Source: Lederbergia wuyishanensis (GTDB lineage Bacteria; Bacillota; Bacilli; Bacillales; Bacillaceae_C). From it: 64,000 bases of DNA. The notes below the pieces were generated by a model. That model did not search any database, was not told the origin of the DNA, and worked only from the letters and a program-made list of their open reading frames with translations. Made by a program: the position numbers and the translations under genes. Each line of letters begins with the position of its first letter. The stretch's first letter is position 1. This document shows, one piece after another, positions 61,466 through 64,000 of the stretch. The stretch lies in NCBI RefSeq assembly GCF_022900255.1, contig NZ_JALIRM010000010.1, forward strand, positions 62,001 through 126,000. Direction: 5' to 3'.

Positions 61466-61933
61466 ATGAACAAGGTATTTAATTTTGTTTTATTAACATC
61501 ATTATTTATTCTTTTAACAGGGTTTTCCTACCAAAAACATTTAAAGTTACAGGAAGTGCATACAACGATTAATCAAGCACAAAAAACAATACGTTATGAT
61601 CTGAGAATAAAAAATACAAGCAATAAGGTGATTGGGAATCAATTCGATTATCCAGGATATCATTATGGGGGTTTAGAAGTTGTAGTAGTACCCGGGGAAA
61701 AATTAGAGAAATACATGATAATGATGGACAAAACAAAATATAAAAAAATGCAGCATTCAGGATTTGGCGGACATAGCACCATCAACCCATATGAGACAAG
61801 TAATTTTCATGCTGAATATTTTTTTAAAGACATTAAAGATTTGGAAAAGCTAAAACAACATGCACTGGATGGGAAAATAATCATTTTAGATGGAGCAAAA
61901 GTTATTGCTGAACTTCAGCTAAAAAAGGAATAG
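61466..61933 (+). CDS. exported protein of unknown function
   Basis: 155 residues with an N-terminal signal or anchor (4-20, FNFVLLTSLFILLTGFSY). No lipobox Cys. The mature part appears β-rich with Tyr and Lys, with the middle NQFDYPGYHYGGLEVVVVPGEKLEKY. The layout is reminiscent of immunoglobulin-like BsuPI-type domains, but I cannot assign a family. Convergent with a small membrane gene. Confidence 0.65.
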   Translation: MNKVFNFVLLTSLFILLTGFSYQKHLKLQEVHTTINQAQKTIRYDLRIKNTSNKVIGNQFDYPGYHYGGLEVVVVPGEKLEKYMIMMDKTKYKKMQHSGFGGHSTINPYETSNFHAEYFFKDIKDLEKLKQHALDGKIIILDGAKVIAELQLKKE

Positions 61934-61949
61934 GGAAACTATAATCTGG

Positions 61950-62270
61950 CTACTTTTTTAAATACATCAAAATGAAACAAACAAAATATGTGAGGGATGT
62001 CAGACCAAACAACGAAAAAATGCTTTGTGTCAAAACGCAATAAGCACTAATGGGCAACGACCATATGAAAGCGATCAACATCCATGTCTTTTTATACTTA
62101 TACGAGGAAATTATAGCCAAACACGCTGGGAGAAATAGCATAATAAAAGTATTTATGATTGGTGCTATGTTGTTAACTATGGAGTAAGGATTAAAAAAAC
62201 TAAAAATAATCCAAAGGATAATCGAAAGTATTCCTGCCACTAATCCTAATATGGTAGAGCTCCTAGGCAT
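61950..62270 (-). CDS. small four-helix membrane protein
   Basis: 106 residues with hydrophobic segments near 8-24, 32-53, 62-77 and 82-104 and very short loops. No motif recognised. GAGCTC-like bases upstream give only a weak ribosome site. Function unknown. Confidence 0.6.
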   Translation of the reverse strand: MPRSSTILGLVAGILSIILWIIFSFFNPYSIVNNIAPIINTFIMLFLPACLAIISSYKYKKTWMLIAFIWSLPISAYCVLTQSIFSLFGLTSLTYFVCFILMYLKK

Positions 62271-62402
62271 AGCATCTTCACCACTTTCTGAAAAATTAAA
62301 ATAAACCTCTTGAGGAAATGTTATCCTAGGAGGTTATTTAAATCAAACTTAAATATTATTCTATTTACCTACAAAATACAGAACAATTCTTGATATAACT
62401 TC

Positions 62403-62430
62403 ACCGGGACACGCCAAAGGACAGGTCCCA
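62403..62430. repeat. GGGAC/GTCCC repeat-like element
   Basis: GGGACACGCCAAAGGACAG followed by GTCCC can fold with a 5-bp stem. It is GC-rich and sits at the start of the GC-rich segment. Similar phrases are dispersed in some Firmicute genomes by my memory; weak evidence. Confidence 0.3.
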
Positions 62431-62453
62431 CAATACAGAGCACCTTGGTCGGG

Positions 62454-62861
62454 TCAGCTTACGTGGCGGCGGGAGCGGCGTAGAGTTAGCCCAGCGAGGA
62501 TTATGCTAGCCAAGCCAAATAATATAGCAAAGTAAGCCCCTACTCGCCCATCACCAGTACCTGGACCACCAGGGAATATGGTCATATGCACCCAAGCGTA
62601 GGCTATGACAATTATCCCCACCACCATGGCTACGAAAGCCCCGCGTCGCCCGGTGCCTTTACCGAAACGACCAGCAGAGCGGGCTAGAGACAGCCCAGCA
62701 AGAATCGAGCTGATCAGCCCCACCACCGCATCCATCGTAGCCCAAAGTCGCCCGGGGGTAAAATCGTACCCGATATTACTGTTGGTCACTTCAGCAGAGG
62801 CCAAAGTTGGCACTAGTAGCAATGCACAAAGTAAAACCAATGAAACTAGCTTTATTTTCAT
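62454..62861 (-). CDS. DUF6223-like membrane protein, GC-rich
   Basis: 135 residues. A signal peptide (1-23, KIKLVSLVLLCALLLVPTLASA) is followed by about three hydrophobic segments and basic loops (ARSAGRFGKGTGRRGAF, LRRSRRHVS). The overall pattern recalls DUF6223. The 3' two thirds are strikingly GC-rich (Arg as CGG and CGC, Gly as GGC) while the signal-peptide part is AT-rich like the host. GGAGGA before the ATG. Probably acquired, with a host-like signal sequence. Confidence 0.65.
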   Translation of the reverse strand: MKIKLVSLVLLCALLLVPTLASAEVTNSNIGYDFTPGRLWATMDAVVGLISSILAGLSLARSAGRFGKGTGRRGAFVAMVVGIIVIAYAWVHMTIFPGGPGTGDGRVGAYFAILFGLASIILAGLTLRRSRRHVS

Positions 62862-62869
62862 TTGTTAAT

Positions 62870-63244
62870 TCCTCCTTCTTGTTGTTTCTGCAAATCAACA
62901 GATTTTAGGTTGGTTGTTTAACAAGCACTTCTTGTTCTTAATTGCTGGATTCCCCATTAAGAGCTGAGTCCAAAACCAATGCCTCAATCGAAAGCACACA
63001 ATTCAGCACATTTCTTCCACATTTAATATTGCGTTTACCATGAGACTATTTCTCTCATTCACTTCTCCTTCCTTGTTCATCCCAGCTATTTCTATTGTTT
63101 CAACGTCATTTTAAACAATAAATGTGGAGAACTTATGCAGAACTTCCTCTTTTTGTATGGATTTGTTCAAGAACATGTTAAATAAAGGTATAATTTTCGG
63201 TAAGTGGTGATTCTCGAACTAGAAGCAGACTAAGCTGGAAAGAG
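62870..63244. other. gap before the two-component system
   Basis: No gene seen in this stretch of about 380 bp. Near its end TGTTCAAGAACA (63166-63177) is a short palindrome and GGTATAATT (63187-63195) a likely -10 for the response-regulator gene. Confidence 0.4.
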
Positions 63245-63253
63245 GTGATTGAA

Positions 63254-63940
63254 GTGGAAACGAAATTGTTGCTTGTGGAGGATGAACCGGGCATGCTTGA
63301 GGAAATGCACACATATTTACAACGTGAAGGGTTTAAAGTATTGACCGCCTGCACAGGCAAGGAAGCACTCATGATTACCCAGTCTGAGCGTCCAGATATC
63401 GTTGTGCTTGATTGGATGCTCCCCGAGAAAAGTGGCATCGACGTGTGCCGTGAAATAAGGCAAACCTCACATTGCGGTATTATTATGGTCACTGCTCGAT
63501 CGGATGAATCAGATAAAATCGTCGGGCTGGAAATCGGTGCAGACGATTATTTGACGAAGCCGTTTAGTTTGCGCGAGCTCGCTTCACGTATTAGAGCTTT
63601 ACTTCGCCGCTTGCGCGGACCCGAAGACAGGCCGATGTTCTTGGAAAGAGACAACCTGACCATTTCCGAAGCTAAGTGTCAGGTATTCAAGGACGGCCAA
63701 GAGATACAACTTACACCAACGGAATTCAAGATTTTGTACACTTTGGCTGCACGTCCCGGAATGGTTTTCAGTCGCCTGCAATTATTAAAAACTGCACTAG
63801 CAGACGAGTATATGGGGTATGAAAGAACGATGGATTCCCATATCCGGAATCTTCGCCGCAAGCTAGGAGACGATCCGGCCAATCCTCGTTATATTCAAAC
63901 TGTATACGGTTTCGGTTACCGTTTCGGTGAACAATCATGA
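63254..63940 (+). CDS. OmpR/PhoB-type response regulator
   Basis: Two-component regulator of 228 residues. Receiver domain (1-118): acidic LVEDE, phospho-Asp in IVVLDWMLP, Thr in MVTARSD and Lys in LTKPF. Winged-helix effector (130-228): LTPTEFKILYTLAARPGMVFSR, ERTMDSHIRNLRRKLGDDP and YIQTVYGFGYRF. GTG start at 63254, with AGAGG 8 nt upstream. The stop overlaps the next start (ATGA). GC is higher than the window average, like the preceding DUF6223 gene. Confidence 0.95.
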   Translation: METKLLLVEDEPGMLEEMHTYLQREGFKVLTACTGKEALMITQSERPDIVVLDWMLPEKSGIDVCREIRQTSHCGIIMVTARSDESDKIVGLEIGADDYLTKPFSLRELASRIRALLRRLRGPEDRPMFLERDNLTISEAKCQVFKDGQEIQLTPTEFKILYTLAARPGMVFSRLQLLKTALADEYMGYERTMDSHIRNLRRKLGDDPANPRYIQTVYGFGYRFGEQS

Positions 63941-64000
63941 AGTTGACGGTGCGTCAAAAAATATTTGTCTTCACGGGACTACTCGTGCTTATACTCGGCT
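63937..64000 (+). CDS. sensor histidine kinase, 5' end only
   Basis: ATG 63937 overlaps the response regulator stop (ATGA). The first 21 codons give a basic start followed by a hydrophobic segment (MKLTVRQKIFVFTGLLVLIL), the usual beginning of a membrane histidine kinase. The rest lies outside the window. Confidence 0.8.
   Translation, partial: MKLTVRQKIFVFTGLLVLILG

Overview
The window is low-GC DNA with strong Shine-Dalgarno sites, frequent TTG/GTG starts and many intrinsic terminators. It carries a ribDEAH operon behind an FMN riboswitch, a T-box trpS, a FapR-type box at a second fabH, PbuE, an RsbR paralogue and an AadK-like gene. Together these point to the chromosome of a Bacillales member (Bacillaceae or Planococcaceae). 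I cannot name the species. No rRNA, tRNA, CRISPR array, insertion sequence or intact mobile element was seen.

Layout. 1-5.7 kb: sugar uptake, with an ABC transporter (permeases and binding protein), a LacI regulator with four copies of a palindromic operator, and a fused mannitol-type PTS EIICBA preceded by five 21-bp-phased direct repeats. 6-17.7 kb: cell-wall carboxypeptidases, small membrane proteins, an RsbR-like stressosome protein, oxidoreductases, a LysE exporter, an EamA transporter behind a possible attenuator, and FabH2 under a FapR box. 17.8-21.8 kb: riboflavin operon behind two complete tandem FMN riboswitches. 22-30 kb: Gfo/Idh oxidoreductase with an operator array, a base-excision-repair pair (Fpg and endonuclease IV), decayed genes, kinase and nucleotidyltransferase genes, and T-box-controlled trpS. 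30-45 kb: Uma2 nuclease, BNR-repeat protein, Erm methyltransferase, rpiA, MarR/MFS pair and HflX. 45-57 kb: a eukaryotic-type HisA, a C39-like/YdeI fusion, DinB proteins, PbuE behind a guanine-type purine riboswitch, a chemotaxis receptor, an AadK-like enzyme and a divergent PRPP synthetase. 57.6-64 kb: an ABC-F protein with a leader peptide, an SDR, small proteins, a GC-rich DUF6223-like gene, and a two-component system cut by the window end.

The most interesting thread is a shared antibiotic-sensing leader. erm and hflX each have a leader peptide with the IRLRF-x-TL motif (as in the ErmD leader), then exactly 39 nt to a conserved ACGGGAT...GTnTGnC element, then an intrinsic terminator. The ABC-F gene has the same element and a terminator behind a different 45-codon leader ORF. 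This suggests one induction circuit for target methylation, ribosome rescue and ribosome protection. Other regulatory surprises are the duplicated FMN riboswitch, a pbuE riboswitch whose specificity base reads C (guanine type) with a matching change in the terminator, the 21-bp-phased repeats at the PTS gene, and several orphan palindromic operators.
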